DNA from: Bin34 sp963422415
GTDB taxonomy: Bacteria; Chloroflexota; Anaerolineae; Caldilineales; Caldilineaceae
Assembly: GCA_963422415.1 (NCBI GenBank)
Contig: OY729430.1
Span: 2,852,001-2,916,000, forward strand
Length of the DNA stretch: 64,000 bases
Reading direction: 5' to 3'
Shown: in pieces, positions 49,223 to 57,580 of the stretch
How the letters are laid out: each line of letters begins with the position of its first letter
Numbering within the stretch: position 1 is the first letter of the stretch
The notes under the pieces: generated by a model
What the model saw: the letters and a program-made list of their open reading frames with translations, nothing else
Databases searched by the model: none
What the model was told of the DNA's origin: nothing
Translations under genes and position numbers: made by a program

Positions 49223-49981
49223 ATGACTCGAAGGCCCTTGATGGTGGCCAACTGGAAAATGAATCTGGGACCCGCTGCGGCCAAGACGCTGGCGACAGAG
49301 ATTCGACATACTGTGGCGGACAAGAGCGGTGTCGACTGCATTCTGTGTCCCACATTTCCGGCGCTGATGGCGGTCTTGGAAGCTCTCGCCGGATCGGACA
49401 TTCAAGTGGGAGCCCAGAACTGCCATGCGGCAGATCAAGGGGCCTATACCGGGGAAGTCTCTTGCGCCATCCTACAGGATCTGGTTTCGCACGTTATCGT
49501 GGGACACAGCGAACGGCGCGCTCTCTTTGGCGAGACGGATCAGGATGTAAATCAGAAGACTGTGGCTGTGTTGCGGCGGGGCCTGACGCCCATCATTTGC
49601 GTGGGGGAGGATGAAACACAGAACACTGCCGGCGAAACCCACAGAGTGATCACCCGCCAAGTCACGGCGGCCCTCAAGCACGTTTCCCGACAGAATGCCA
49701 CGCAGGTCGTGCTGGCCTACGAACCTGTCTGGGCTATCGGTACCGGCAAGGCGGCCACGGACCAATATGCCGGAGAAGTCTGTGGAGGCATGATTCGTCT
49801 GCTACTGGCGGATCTCTATGATGTGGAGGTAGCCGAGACCGTGCCTATCCTATATGGGGGCAGCACAAATCCCGGCAATATACAGGGGTTCATGGCCCAA
49901 CCGGATGTAGACGGCGCCTTGATTGGTGGAGCGTCGCTTTCCAGCCAAGACTACAGTGCCATGGTGTCGCGCGCCGCTTGA
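49223..49981 (+). CDS. tpiA: Triosephosphate isomerase
   Basis: Interconverts DHAP and glyceraldehyde-3-phosphate. The 252 residues carry ANWKMN (Lys), VIVGHSERR (catalytic His) and AYEPVWAIGTGKAA (catalytic Glu and loop 6), followed by the phosphate-loop ILYGGSTNPGNI. The ATG follows GGAGGAG. Last of gap-pgk-unknown-tpiA. Confidence 0.97.
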   Translation: MTRRPLMVANWKMNLGPAAAKTLATEIRHTVADKSGVDCILCPTFPALMAVLEALAGSDIQVGAQNCHAADQGAYTGEVSCAILQDLVSHVIVGHSERRALFGETDQDVNQKTVAVLRRGLTPIICVGEDETQNTAGETHRVITRQVTAALKHVSRQNATQVVLAYEPVWAIGTGKAATDQYAGEVCGGMIRLLLADLYDVEVAETVPILYGGSTNPGNIQGFMAQPDVDGALIGGASLSSQDYSAMVSRAA

Positions 49982-50007
49982 CCCCCGCAGTGCAGCGGGC
50001 AATATCA

Positions 50008-50070
50008 GAGATCCAACGCCGCCCCTTGGGAAGATCTGAAAAACAAGACCGTGAAGTGGCGTTGGATCTC
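50008..50070. repeat. 13-bp inverted repeat with a 37-base spacer after tpiA
   Basis: GAGATCCAACGCC at 50008-50020 is matched exactly by GGCGTTGGATCTC at 50058-50070. No U-tract follows on the plus strand, so it is not a standard terminator. It could be a structured RNA, a dimeric protein site or the footprint of a past recombination. Confidence 0.7.
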
Positions 50071-50329
50071 AGCGCGGCCCCTCCATCGCTCTAACGTTTC
50101 TGTCACATAGGGCCCACTCGGTGGGGCAGGGCACTGCTTGGCTTGTCAACGAAAGCCTACATGATCTTGGCGGGTGCAGAACCGGGCACGGGAATCCAAG
50201 GAGCCGCGGTGTCAACGGAGCACAGGGTGTCTTGCTTTGTGCCGTAGAGGATTATGTGCATTCCTGGCTTTCGGTCCATGAGCTGCCGTCATCACCTCTG
50301 GCACAAATGTATCAGTCTACAATAAGGAT
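50071..50329. other. Intergenic stretch without a recognised feature
   Basis: No protein-like frame or RNA gene is seen. A TACAAT box at 50318-50323 sits only 7 bases before the next start codon. Confidence 0.4.
50318..50323 (+). promoter_or_regulatory. Candidate -10 box for a leaderless mRNA
   Basis: TACAAT ends 6 bases before the ATG at 50330, so a transcript from it would begin at or near the start codon. No clear -35 is seen. Confidence 0.3.
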
Positions 50330-51142
50330 ATGCCCAGCGCCCTCACTCAGTCCTTGACCACGGAACAGATCGCCTTTTTCTTTGGCCTGCTGGCCCTTTT
50401 TCTGTTCCTGCTGATCTGGCTCAATCGCCGGCTCAACCAGCGTCTCTACCAGTTCCTGTATCTGTGTACCGGCTCGGAACAAATGGCCGTCTTGGGCCTG
50501 TATTTTGTGTTTTTGCCGGGCATTGTCTTGCATGAAGGCTCCCACTGGATAGCGGCCCTGTTGTTGCGCATGCAACCTACCACGCTCACCCTGTGGCCCG
50601 TCAAAAAGGGGTCACGCATCGAAATGGGCAGTGTATCCATGAAACGGGCCAGCATTTGGCGAGAGACACTGGTAGGACTGGCTCCACTCTTTGTCGGAAC
50701 CACGGTCATCACCCTGATCGTCAACAGGATCTTTGGTCTGCAGGAACTGATTGTCCTGGTCCTAGACGTGCGCTTGGGAGCGGCGTGGTCGCTGTTTCAG
50801 GCCAGCATGGCAACCCCCGATAGCATTCCATGGCTGTATTTCGTGTTTGCCATCAGCAACGGCATGCTGCCTAGCGCCAGTGACAGACAGTCGTTGGCCT
50901 TGGTGAGCTATTATCTGGGGATTGGAGTGTTGCTCTATGCACTCGCAGCGCGATTGAGCGTCGAAGTTACATATGACTGGTGGCCAGCACTACAGGATCG
51001 CTTGGCGCTGCCTTTGATGGCGCTCAACAGTCTGCTGCTGCTGGCTGTATTGCATGATGCGTTGTTGCTGGGAATCTTGGGATTCTACACATACCTAATC
51101 AAGGCCAGACGAGCCCGTATCGGAAAAACGAGCCGAAGGTAG
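50330..51142 (+). CDS. Membrane metalloprotease-like protein (HEGSH motif)
   Basis: A 270-residue integral membrane protein with about six hydrophobic segments. HEGSH at residues 68-72, inside a membrane segment, matches the HExxH zinc motif of site-2-type proteases. NGMLPSASD at 177-185 resembles the second motif (N..P....D) that supplies the third ligand. Together they suggest an intramembrane M50-like protease, although the sequence is otherwise divergent. It is convergent with trxA across a shared hairpin; the substrate is unknown. Confidence 0.65.
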   Translation: MPSALTQSLTTEQIAFFFGLLALFLFLLIWLNRRLNQRLYQFLYLCTGSEQMAVLGLYFVFLPGIVLHEGSHWIAALLLRMQPTTLTLWPVKKGSRIEMGSVSMKRASIWRETLVGLAPLFVGTTVITLIVNRIFGLQELIVLVLDVRLGAAWSLFQASMATPDSIPWLYFVFAISNGMLPSASDRQSLALVSYYLGIGVLLYALAARLSVEVTYDWWPALQDRLALPLMALNSLLLLAVLHDALLLGILGFYTYLIKARRARIGKTSRR

Positions 51143-51157
51143 AGACCTTCGGCTCGC
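51129..51157 (-). terminator. Intrinsic terminator between convergent genes (trxA side)
   Basis: A 12-bp perfect stem (CGAGCCGAAGGT/ACCTTCGGCTCG) with a short loop. On the minus strand it is followed by TTTTTCC, a good U-tract, so it ends trxA; on the plus strand it may also slow the membrane-protein transcript, whose stop codon lies within it. Confidence 0.85.
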
Positions 51158-51170
51158 TCTGCGGATTGGT

Positions 51171-51497
51171 TCAGTGTAGGTGGGGAGAAATCTGGCTCAA
51201 CAACGCCTCTTTTGGCTTGAATCCCACGATACGGTCCACGGGCTGCCCTTCCTTGAACAGGATCAGCGTGGGAATGCTCAGCACTCCATATTCCTGAGCC
51301 GTAGCCTGATTGCTGTCCACATCCAATTTGCCGATTGTCAACTGTCCGTCCAAATCCGCGGCCAATTCTTCCAGCACGGGAGCAATCATTTTGCAGGGGC
51401 CACACCAAGTGGCCCAAAAATCCACCAGCACTGGATTTGAAGCATCCAAAACCTGTGCCTTGAATGCATCATCGCTCAAAGTTACAGGACTGCTCAT
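51171..51497 (-). CDS. trxA: Thioredoxin
   Basis: Small dithiol reductase, 108 residues, with the active site WCGPC at about residues 31-35 (FWATWCGPCKMIAP), cis-proline in SIPTLILF and the standard fold length. The ATG follows AGAGGATGAGAAA. A TATAAT at 51531-51536 upstream is a possible -10. The gene is monocistronic, closed by the terminator at 51129-51157. Confidence 0.96.
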   Translation of the reverse strand: MSSPVTLSDDAFKAQVLDASNPVLVDFWATWCGPCKMIAPVLEELAADLDGQLTIGKLDVDSNQATAQEYGVLSIPTLILFKEGQPVDRIVGFKPKEALLSQISPHLH

Positions 51498-51530
51498 TTT
51501 CTCATCCTCTTGTAGTTACACGAAAACCGC

Positions 51531-51536
51531 ATTATA
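51531..51536 (-). promoter_or_regulatory. Candidate -10 box for trxA
   Basis: A perfect TATAAT on the minus strand 34 bases upstream of the trxA ATG; no good -35 is visible. Confidence 0.4.
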
Positions 51537-51683
51537 CACTCACCTGTGTCACAAAGTCCTTTTGCAGAGGACCAAGGAAAGGCATGGAATCCCAGCGACC
51601 TGTCCACGCATCTATTTGGGTCCATGAGATTCCCTGCAGCTAGAGATATCGGGGACTTTGGTGCGACAGGCAATGCCAAGTGC

Positions 51684-51689
51684 TATAAT
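51684..51689 (+). promoter_or_regulatory. Extended -10 box for the transaldolase-like gene
   Basis: TGCTATAAT, an extended -10, with a weak TTGGTG 20 bases upstream (51658-51663). A transcript from here begins near 51696, which supports the downstream start at 51778. Confidence 0.45.
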
Positions 51690-51777
51690 CCCCGGAGCTG
51701 AACCAGCCGCATGCCAACCCTCGGGATGGGCTCTCGTACAGCCTGCCCAGTCCCCTAGCTCTTGGATTTTTGGTGCC

Positions 51778-52914
51778 ATGAATCAGGTCGATCGCCTTGC
51801 TCAGCTGGGTCAGGCCTATTGGCTGGAGGAAGTGACAACGGCTGCGGACCTGACAGAAGAATCCGTACAACAGGTCATCAGTCTTGGCTTTTCCGGCGTG
51901 GCGGACTGTCGATTGCTGACGCCGGACGCCTTGCATGCAGGTGTCCTCTACGACGAGGCTATGCTGCGGCTTGTCGCCGGTCGGCGTGGCATTGACGCCA
52001 GTGGCATTTGCGAGAAATTAATGCTGCAAGATTGCAGTGTACTGGCAGATCTGTGGTTCGACCGATATGCCGATTCCAGCCATGCCCAAGGCTTGGTGGC
52101 AGTGCCTATGCAACCTCAGGGGCTAGATGATCCTGCACGGCTCCGATCCGAGGCCCGCCGCATCGCCCGGAACATGAATCGGCGCAATTTTGCGATCAAG
52201 ATTCCATCAGGTCCGACAACCCTCACGGTTATTTCCGACCTGATTGCCGACAATGTCAGCGTCTATGTATCCAATCTGTGGGATCGAGAGCACATTTCGC
52301 AGGTTTTTGATTCCTATCGCACAGGCTTGGAGCGCAGAACGTCCAACGGATTGCCTCTTCAGGGAGTTCGCTGCCTGGCTGGTGTCAACATTGCCGGAAT
52401 CGACAAGGTCGTGGACGCCCTGCTGGACGAAGCCATTGATCTGGAACTGAATCTGGAGCGACAGCTCGAACTGGAACAGAAAAAAGGGCGTGCCGCGATT
52501 GCCACCGCCCGACTGGCAGCCGCCATTATGGCCCAGAGATCCCGCGGCGCCCAGTGGAACGCCCTGCAACGACAGGAGGCCCATCCTCTCCAGCTGGTCT
52601 GGGAAAACTTGCAGGACACCCAAGTCTGCACTGTCGCATCCTATTTCAGAAGCCTCATCGGTCCGAACACAATCTGCTGCCTGCCGGCCGATGCGTTGCC
52701 GGAATTGGCCGCCGAAACCGATGCCACGGCCTCTCTCTACCAAGGCTATTCCCAAGCACAGTTGCTCTTCGTCGAACTGGCACGGTTGGGACTTGATATC
52801 CAACAGAAAATGGAAGCCGAAGAGGATCGGCGCGCGGAAGAAGAACTGGAACGTTTTCTGACTGTTCTGGAAATCATCTCCGAGCGTCGTGCATCCCCTT
52901 CGCTCAGCCCCTAG
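51778..52914 (+). CDS. Transaldolase-family protein lacking most catalytic residues
   Basis: A 378-residue protein aligned along its whole length with transaldolase: opening MNQVDRLAQLGQAYWLEEV, YDEAMLRL, the Schiff-base lysine in AIKIPSG (Lys141), GLERR, and C-terminal SLIGPNTICCLPADAL. But the TSNPT motif is ADCRL (residues 42-46), the EVSP glutamate is AVPM (107-110), VNVTLLFS is VSVYVSNLW (160-168), and LWASTGTK is LVWENLQD (273-280). It is therefore probably not a normal transaldolase: either a new aldolase-like enzyme using Lys141, or a structural or regulatory relative. Alternative: the gene is decaying, but the long intact frame argues against that. Confidence 0.8.
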   Translation: MNQVDRLAQLGQAYWLEEVTTAADLTEESVQQVISLGFSGVADCRLLTPDALHAGVLYDEAMLRLVAGRRGIDASGICEKLMLQDCSVLADLWFDRYADSSHAQGLVAVPMQPQGLDDPARLRSEARRIARNMNRRNFAIKIPSGPTTLTVISDLIADNVSVYVSNLWDREHISQVFDSYRTGLERRTSNGLPLQGVRCLAGVNIAGIDKVVDALLDEAIDLELNLERQLELEQKKGRAAIATARLAAAIMAQRSRGAQWNALQRQEAHPLQLVWENLQDTQVCTVASYFRSLIGPNTICCLPADALPELAAETDATASLYQGYSQAQLLFVELARLGLDIQQKMEAEEDRRAEEELERFLTVLEIISERRASPSLSP

Positions 52915-52944
52915 AGCACTGGTCCCGCGCCTGTCCCGATTTTC

Positions 52945-53535
52945 TCAATCAGAATTCTTGGATTGTCTTTGGCGCAGAAAAGAGGCGAATTCCTGCTCCT
53001 GTAACGCTGCAGAGCGCGATTCAGGCTCCGGGGTCATCTGCCCCGGCTTGCCTTCATTCACCTCTTCTCTTTGTAGGCGTTGCAGCAGCTCGATGGCGAC
53101 CGGACCCAGAGTCTGCAGATAGATCGAAATCAGGTCTGCATCCGCGGGCAGGTTGAGCAAAAAGGTGGCTCCACGCACTCCCGCCACCCCACAGTCCAGC
53201 ATGGCGCGGGGTTGTAAGGGAGCTGCCTGAGCACGCGCGGCTTCCATTATTCCCGGCAAGGGCCGTTCCAGAACGCTAGCGGTAGCCAACGGCACCATTT
53301 CCTCAGGGCTGGGGCCCAGAGTCGGCCAAGTGCCCCCCACAGTTAGAAGCCAGTCCGTTTCATGAAAATCACAGGCCTGCCGCAGCGCTTCCTCAATCAC
53401 ATAGCGATGGCCTGTGCATGACCCATCTTGCAAGTACACCAAAGCCAAATCCTGGGTCGCCAACAGACTTCGAACCAGTCGACTGTACCGCTCAACGTAC
53501 TGCGGATAATGCAGCAGAGCCACTCGGGTCAACAT
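52945..53535 (-). CDS. MogA/MoaB-like molybdopterin-binding domain protein
   Basis: A 196-residue protein with the MoCF-biosynthesis fold. The core block LLTVGGTWPTLGPSPEEMVPLATASVLE matches the MogA/MoaB pattern, and PRAMLDCGVAGVRGATFLLNLP matches the second conserved block. The usual GGTG is GGTW, and a Ser/Glu-rich tail follows, so activity in molybdenum-cofactor assembly is uncertain. The start is uncertain: ATG at 53535, or GTG at 53541 or 53547. It ends close to the transaldolase-like gene on the other strand. Confidence 0.7.
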   Translation of the reverse strand: MLTRVALLHYPQYVERYSRLVRSLLATQDLALVYLQDGSCTGHRYVIEEALRQACDFHETDWLLTVGGTWPTLGPSPEEMVPLATASVLERPLPGIMEAARAQAAPLQPRAMLDCGVAGVRGATFLLNLPADADLISIYLQTLGPVAIELLQRLQREEVNEGKPGQMTPEPESRSAALQEQEFASFLRQRQSKNSD

Positions 53536-53598
53536 ATCCACAGCCACAGCCTCGACCCCGGATACAACCTCGTCGAGACATCCCTGTACTTGCCAAAT

Positions 53599-53627
53599 CT
53601 TGCAGGCAAGGGCGTCGAACCTGCAAG
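53599..53627 (-). terminator. Hairpin after rpsI, possible end of the ribosomal operon
   Basis: An 8-bp perfect stem (CTTGCAGG/CCTGCAAG) with a 13-base loop lies just after the rpsI stop, followed on the minus strand by ATTTGG, only a weak U-tract. It may terminate or process the operon transcript. Confidence 0.45.
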
Positions 53628-53634
53628 TGCCTCG

Positions 53635-54045
53635 TTAGCGCTTTGTGTATTGTGGTGCCTTGCGCGCTCGCTTGAGACCCGGCTTTTTCCGTTCCTTCTT
53701 GCGCGGATCCCGGGTTAGCAGCCCCGCGTCTTTCAACAAGGCCTGCATCGTTCTCTGACCTTCCGAACCCGCTTCTTCGCGCTTTACCAAGGTGCGGGCA
53801 ATGCCATGGCTGGCTGCCACGGCTTGTCCGGACTCGCCTCCACCCTTTACGTGAACGCTGATGTTGGAAGTCTCCAGCTTGCCTGTCAAGTGCAGTGGAG
53901 CCAAGACTCGGGCCCGACTCGCCTCACGTCCAAAATAAACGTCAAAAGGCTTTTCGTTGACCAGTATTTCGCCGGTGCCCGGGTACAGCCGAACCCGGGC
54001 CGATGCCGTCTTGCGACGACCATTGGCCTCTACATATGCATCCAT
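53635..54045 (-). CDS. rpsI: 30S ribosomal protein S9
   Basis: A 136-residue S9 with the family start AYVEANGRRKTASARVRLYPG, the central LTGKLETSNI and the basic tail KRARKAPQYTKR that reaches the P-site tRNA. Last gene of the operon, 9 bases after rplM. Confidence 0.97.
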   Translation of the reverse strand: MDAYVEANGRRKTASARVRLYPGTGEILVNEKPFDVYFGREASRARVLAPLHLTGKLETSNISVHVKGGGESGQAVAASHGIARTLVKREEAGSEGQRTMQALLKDAGLLTRDPRKKERKKPGLKRARKAPQYTKR

Positions 54046-54054
54046 CTTTTCTTG

Positions 54055-54489
54055 CTATACCTCCACTGTTCGGGGTTTCTGCGCTTCATGAGGATGCTTG
54101 CCTCCCGCATATACCTTCATCTTTTGCAACTGAGCCCGGCCCAGACGCGTCTTGGGCACCATGCCCTTGACCGCGCTGGACAGCACCCGTTCCGGAAATT
54201 TCTCCAGCTGCTCCTGCAACACAATGCTAGTGAGGCCACTGGGATATCCTGAATGTCTATGGTAATACTTGTTCTGCAGTTTGTTGCCCGTCAGATGGAC
54301 CTCATCACAGTTAATGACGACTACAAAATCACCATTGTCCACGTGGGGCGAATAGGTGGCCTTGTGTTTGCCCTGCAGCAGCATGGCAATCTTCGAGGCC
54401 AACCGTCCTAATGTCTGCCCTTGGGCATCAATCAGGATCCACTCTCTTTGTGCGTGCGCTCTTTCTGCACTCAAACTGAATGTCTGCAC
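54055..54489 (-). CDS. rplM: 50S ribosomal protein L13
   Basis: A 144-residue L13; the WILIDAQGQTLGRLASKIA start and VKGMVPKTRLGRAQL block are diagnostic. It pairs with rpsI, as in most bacteria. It lies 15 bases after truA. Confidence 0.97.
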   Translation of the reverse strand: MQTFSLSAERAHAQREWILIDAQGQTLGRLASKIAMLLQGKHKATYSPHVDNGDFVVVINCDEVHLTGNKLQNKYYHRHSGYPSGLTSIVLQEQLEKFPERVLSSAVKGMVPKTRLGRAQLQKMKVYAGGKHPHEAQKPRTVEV

Positions 54490-54504
54490 TTCCTCAGTTA
54501 CTCC

Positions 54505-55305
54505 TTAATTCAATTCCGACAGTGGTCGTTCATACGTGACTTTGCCCAAAACCAGACCCTGAGGGGGGGCCGGAGGAGGACTGTCACTGGCGGTCCGGGC
54601 CGCCAGTACCGCCCGTACATGGGACAATCCCCAATCCCCCATGCCGATCTTGATCAGCATGGCTACCAGCCTCCGCACCATGCGGTACAGGAAGGCATTG
54701 GCCGTGATCGTAAACACCATTCTGTCCACCGTTTCCCCCAGCAAGGCCTCGGGTGCCGTGCCATCGGTTCGCCAACGTGCGTACAACAACGTGCGAACTG
54801 TATGGCCTCCATCGGGAGCAGGCCCGAAGCCTCCAAAATCACGAGTGCCCAACAGTGTTGTGGCAGCCTCATTCATGGCCGCAATGTCCAAATGCCGAGG
54901 AATATACCAGCTGCGACCTCCCGCCAGCGGCCAGCGATCTCTTGGCTGGCCTGCGGCGTGGTGCAAAACCTGATAGATGTAGGTCCGAGACAGAGCATCA
55001 TGACGCGGATGGAATCCGACAGGGGCGATGTGCAGCTGGGACAGGGCAATGTCCGAGGGCAGATTGGCATTCCAGGCCCGACGCAAAGCCGACACCCCGT
55101 GCCGCCAAGCTACCTCGGCGGATATCACCTGTCCTGTGGCATGCACGCCCCTGTCTGTCCGACCTGATCCCAGCACTGTGGGGGTCTGTCCTGTACAGGC
55201 AGACAAGGCCCATTCCAAGGCTCCCTGGACAGTTGGCGCCGCGGACTGTCGCTGAAATCCCTGATAACCGGTGCCGTCATAACCGACCACCCCGACCACA
55301 TGCAC
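54505..55305 (-). CDS. truA: tRNA pseudouridine synthase A (38-40)
   Basis: Makes pseudouridine at tRNA positions 38-40. The 266 residues include the catalytic Asp in GSGRTDRGVHATGQV (about residue 52), the FLYRMVRRLV block and the C-terminal APPQGLVLGKVTY ending. It lies between rplQ and rplM, the common order. Confidence 0.96.
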   Translation of the reverse strand: MHVVGVVGYDGTGYQGFQRQSAAPTVQGALEWALSACTGQTPTVLGSGRTDRGVHATGQVISAEVAWRHGVSALRRAWNANLPSDIALSQLHIAPVGFHPRHDALSRTYIYQVLHHAAGQPRDRWPLAGGRSWYIPRHLDIAAMNEAATTLLGTRDFGGFGPAPDGGHTVRTLLYARWRTDGTAPEALLGETVDRMVFTITANAFLYRMVRRLVAMLIKIGMGDWGLSHVRAVLAARTASDSPPPAPPQGLVLGKVTYERPLSELN

Positions 55306-55325
55306 AGATGCATTCCTTCATGGGC

Positions 55326-55742
55326 TTAAGAGCCCTGTCCCTCGCGCATATCCACCAGCTCGACTACCGCCATGCGAGCGGAGTCAATCTTGCGAGGGCC
55401 AAGTTTGATCATACGGGTATAGCCGCCCTCCCGGGTCCCATAGCGCGGCGCCAAGTCCGCAAACAACCGCTCCACGACAGGTCGATTGTGCGACAATCGA
55501 GCCATTAGCATCCTGTAGGCATGCACCCGGGCTCCCTGGACTCCACCGGCCTCTCGGGCCAGTCCCCGTTTGGCCTGTGTAATCAGGCGTTCGGCGGCAG
55601 GCCGCAACACCCGGGCCTTCGCCTCCGTGGTGATGATGCGTTCATGCTCGAACAGGCTGCAAACCAGATTGCGCAACAGGGACTTGTTTTGGCCGGGATT
55701 GCGTCCCAGCCGCGTGTGCTTGACTCTGTGTCGCGTGCTCAT
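55326..55742 (-). CDS. rplQ: 50S ribosomal protein L17
   Basis: A 138-residue L17 with the family start RHRVKHTRLGRNPGQNKSLLRNL and the RYGTREGGYTRMIKLGPRKID block near the end. It sits directly after rpoA, 12 bases downstream, the conserved order. Confidence 0.97.
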   Translation of the reverse strand: MSTRHRVKHTRLGRNPGQNKSLLRNLVCSLFEHERIITTEAKARVLRPAAERLITQAKRGLAREAGGVQGARVHAYRMLMARLSHNRPVVERLFADLAPRYGTREGGYTRMIKLGPRKIDSARMAVVELVDMREGQGS

Positions 55743-55754
55743 GTAGCTCTCTTC

Positions 55755-56834
55755 CTAGTTGGCTTCCAAACCTGATCTCGCTGAGACAGGGCCGGTAGGC
55801 ACGTCCGACTGGACCGGGTCCAGTTCTTCGCCTTCTAGCTCCTTCGTGACAGAGCTTCCGTCTTCGGCGAACTCTTCCCTTTCCAGATACTCTTCAAGAT
55901 GCGTACCTGGAATGTGCAACAGGTCCTTCTTCTTCAATTGAGCCATCAATTCGTCCAGGGACTTCTGGCCGAAGTTGCGGATGGCAAGCATCTCGTCACG
56001 TCCCTTCTCCATGAGCACGAACAGTTCCCCCAACGTGGCGATGCCTACTCGCTTCAGGCAGTTGTAGGTGCGGACATTCAGATCCAGATCTTCAATGGAG
56101 TGCTGCAATTTGGCATCTGGCACATCCTCCACCACTTCGGCTGGCGCGGTTTCCTCTTCATCGCTGCCCAACATCACGACCCGCAAATGATTGACCAAGA
56201 TACGGGATGCCTCTTGCATTGCGTTCAAGGGACTTACGGATCCGTCGGTCCACACTTCCAAGGTAACCTGGTCCAAGTCGGTCTGCTGGCCTATACGGTG
56301 ATCCTCGACCCGGTAGGACGCCCGGACAATGGGGCTGAACACCGCATCGATAGGCAGGTTGCTGGCCAAGGTGGCATTCCGCTCTTCCTGCGGCGAGTAC
56401 CCGTACCCACACTCCACCACCAATTCAATTTCCAAGTCCGTGTCACTGTCGGCAGTCAACAAATACAGCTCGGGATTCAGGATCTCCACGTTGGGATTCT
56501 CGCTGATGTCGCCAGCGGTATAGATACCCGCTCCCTGTACATGCAGAGTCAAGGTGACAGGACGCGGGGAATGCGAGTGCAATGCAAGCTCGCGAATATT
56601 CAGGATCAACTGTGTGGTGTCTTCCCGCACATGGGGAATGGACGCGAACTCATGATAGATATCCTGAATTCGAATTGAGGTCACGGCCGTGCCCCGCAGG
56701 CTGGACAGCAACACCCGGCGCAGTGACACGCCCAAGGTGGTGCCGTAGCCGCGCATCAACGGTCTCAGCTGAAACTGGCCGTATTTCCGGGTTTCCTGAA
56801 TGGTGTGAAGCTTGGGCAGAATCTGGCTTTGCAA
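55755..56834 (-). CDS. rpoA: RNA polymerase alpha subunit
   Basis: A 359-residue alpha subunit. Residues 1-230 form the N-terminal assembly domain (PLMRGYGTTLGVSLRRVLLSS), and about 240-320 the C-terminal domain that binds DNA and activators (LDLNVRTYNCLKRVGIATL, then RNFGQKSLDEL). A low-complexity, acidic tail of about 30 residues is added at the end. It lies 47 bases after rpsD. Confidence 0.97.
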   Translation of the reverse strand: MQSQILPKLHTIQETRKYGQFQLRPLMRGYGTTLGVSLRRVLLSSLRGTAVTSIRIQDIYHEFASIPHVREDTTQLILNIRELALHSHSPRPVTLTLHVQGAGIYTAGDISENPNVEILNPELYLLTADSDTDLEIELVVECGYGYSPQEERNATLASNLPIDAVFSPIVRASYRVEDHRIGQQTDLDQVTLEVWTDGSVSPLNAMQEASRILVNHLRVVMLGSDEEETAPAEVVEDVPDAKLQHSIEDLDLNVRTYNCLKRVGIATLGELFVLMEKGRDEMLAIRNFGQKSLDELMAQLKKKDLLHIPGTHLEEYLEREEFAEDGSSVTKELEGEELDPVQSDVPTGPVSARSGLEAN

Positions 56835-56881
56835 AGGGATTCCTCCAATAAGCGCTAAAGCAACCGGTTTGATTGTTGCGG

Positions 56882-57523
56882 TCAGCGCGCGCTGTAATAT
56901 TCCACAATCAACTGCACATTGAGACTGATACTCCCCATCTCCTCGGCCGAAGGGATCCGCAGAACCTGGCCTTGCAAACTCTCTGCATCCAAAGCCAGCC
57001 AGGTCGGTGTCTGGTCAGCTGGCTGCCAATCGGCAGGCGCAAAGAACCCGTTGCGTTTGCTGCGGGTGCGCACCGTGATCACGTCATCGGCGTCCACGGT
57101 ATAGGAAGGGATATTGACCTTCCGCTCATTTACCTCGAAGTGCCCATGGGTGACCAACTGGCGGGCCTGGGAACGGCTCGAGGCAAAACCTAAACGGAAA
57201 ACTACATTGTCCAAACGCGTCTCAAGCAACCGGATTAGCTCTATGCCAGTCAGTCCCTGGGCGCGCGTGGCTGCTTGGAAATATCGGCGGAACTGTTTCT
57301 CGTAGACACCATAGATGCGACGGGCTTTCTGTTTTTCCCGCAATTGCAGACTGTAATCGGACTGTCGACGACGACGACCCATAAGCCGAATGCCATGTTC
57401 ACCAGGAGGATACCCCTTGGTCTCGAAGGCGCACTTAGGGCCTAGGCAGCGCGTACCCTTCAGAAAGAGTTTCTCGCCTTCCCGGCGACACAGGCGGCAG
57501 ACTGCATCCGTATAACGTGCCAT
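56882..57523 (-). CDS. rpsD: 30S ribosomal protein S4
   Basis: A 213-residue S4 of the zinc-binding form: four Cys are visible in CRLC near residues 9-12 and CLGPKC at about 26-31. The S4 RNA-binding domain is central (LETRLDNVVFRLGFASSR). It lies 57 bases after rpsK and before rpoA. Confidence 0.97.
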   Translation of the reverse strand: MARYTDAVCRLCRREGEKLFLKGTRCLGPKCAFETKGYPPGEHGIRLMGRRRRQSDYSLQLREKQKARRIYGVYEKQFRRYFQAATRAQGLTGIELIRLLETRLDNVVFRLGFASSRSQARQLVTHGHFEVNERKVNIPSYTVDADDVITVRTRSKRNGFFAPADWQPADQTPTWLALDAESLQGQVLRIPSAEEMGSISLNVQLIVEYYSAR

Positions 57524-57580
57524 GTACTTACCTCAAATGGGGCCGTCCCGAAGCGGCTGGCGAAGGAATGAAGATTCGAC

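Noticed and set aside
53635..54489. rplM and rpsI as a separate operon with its own promoter
   Set aside because: They follow truA by 15 bases with no visible promoter, so they more likely end the large operon.
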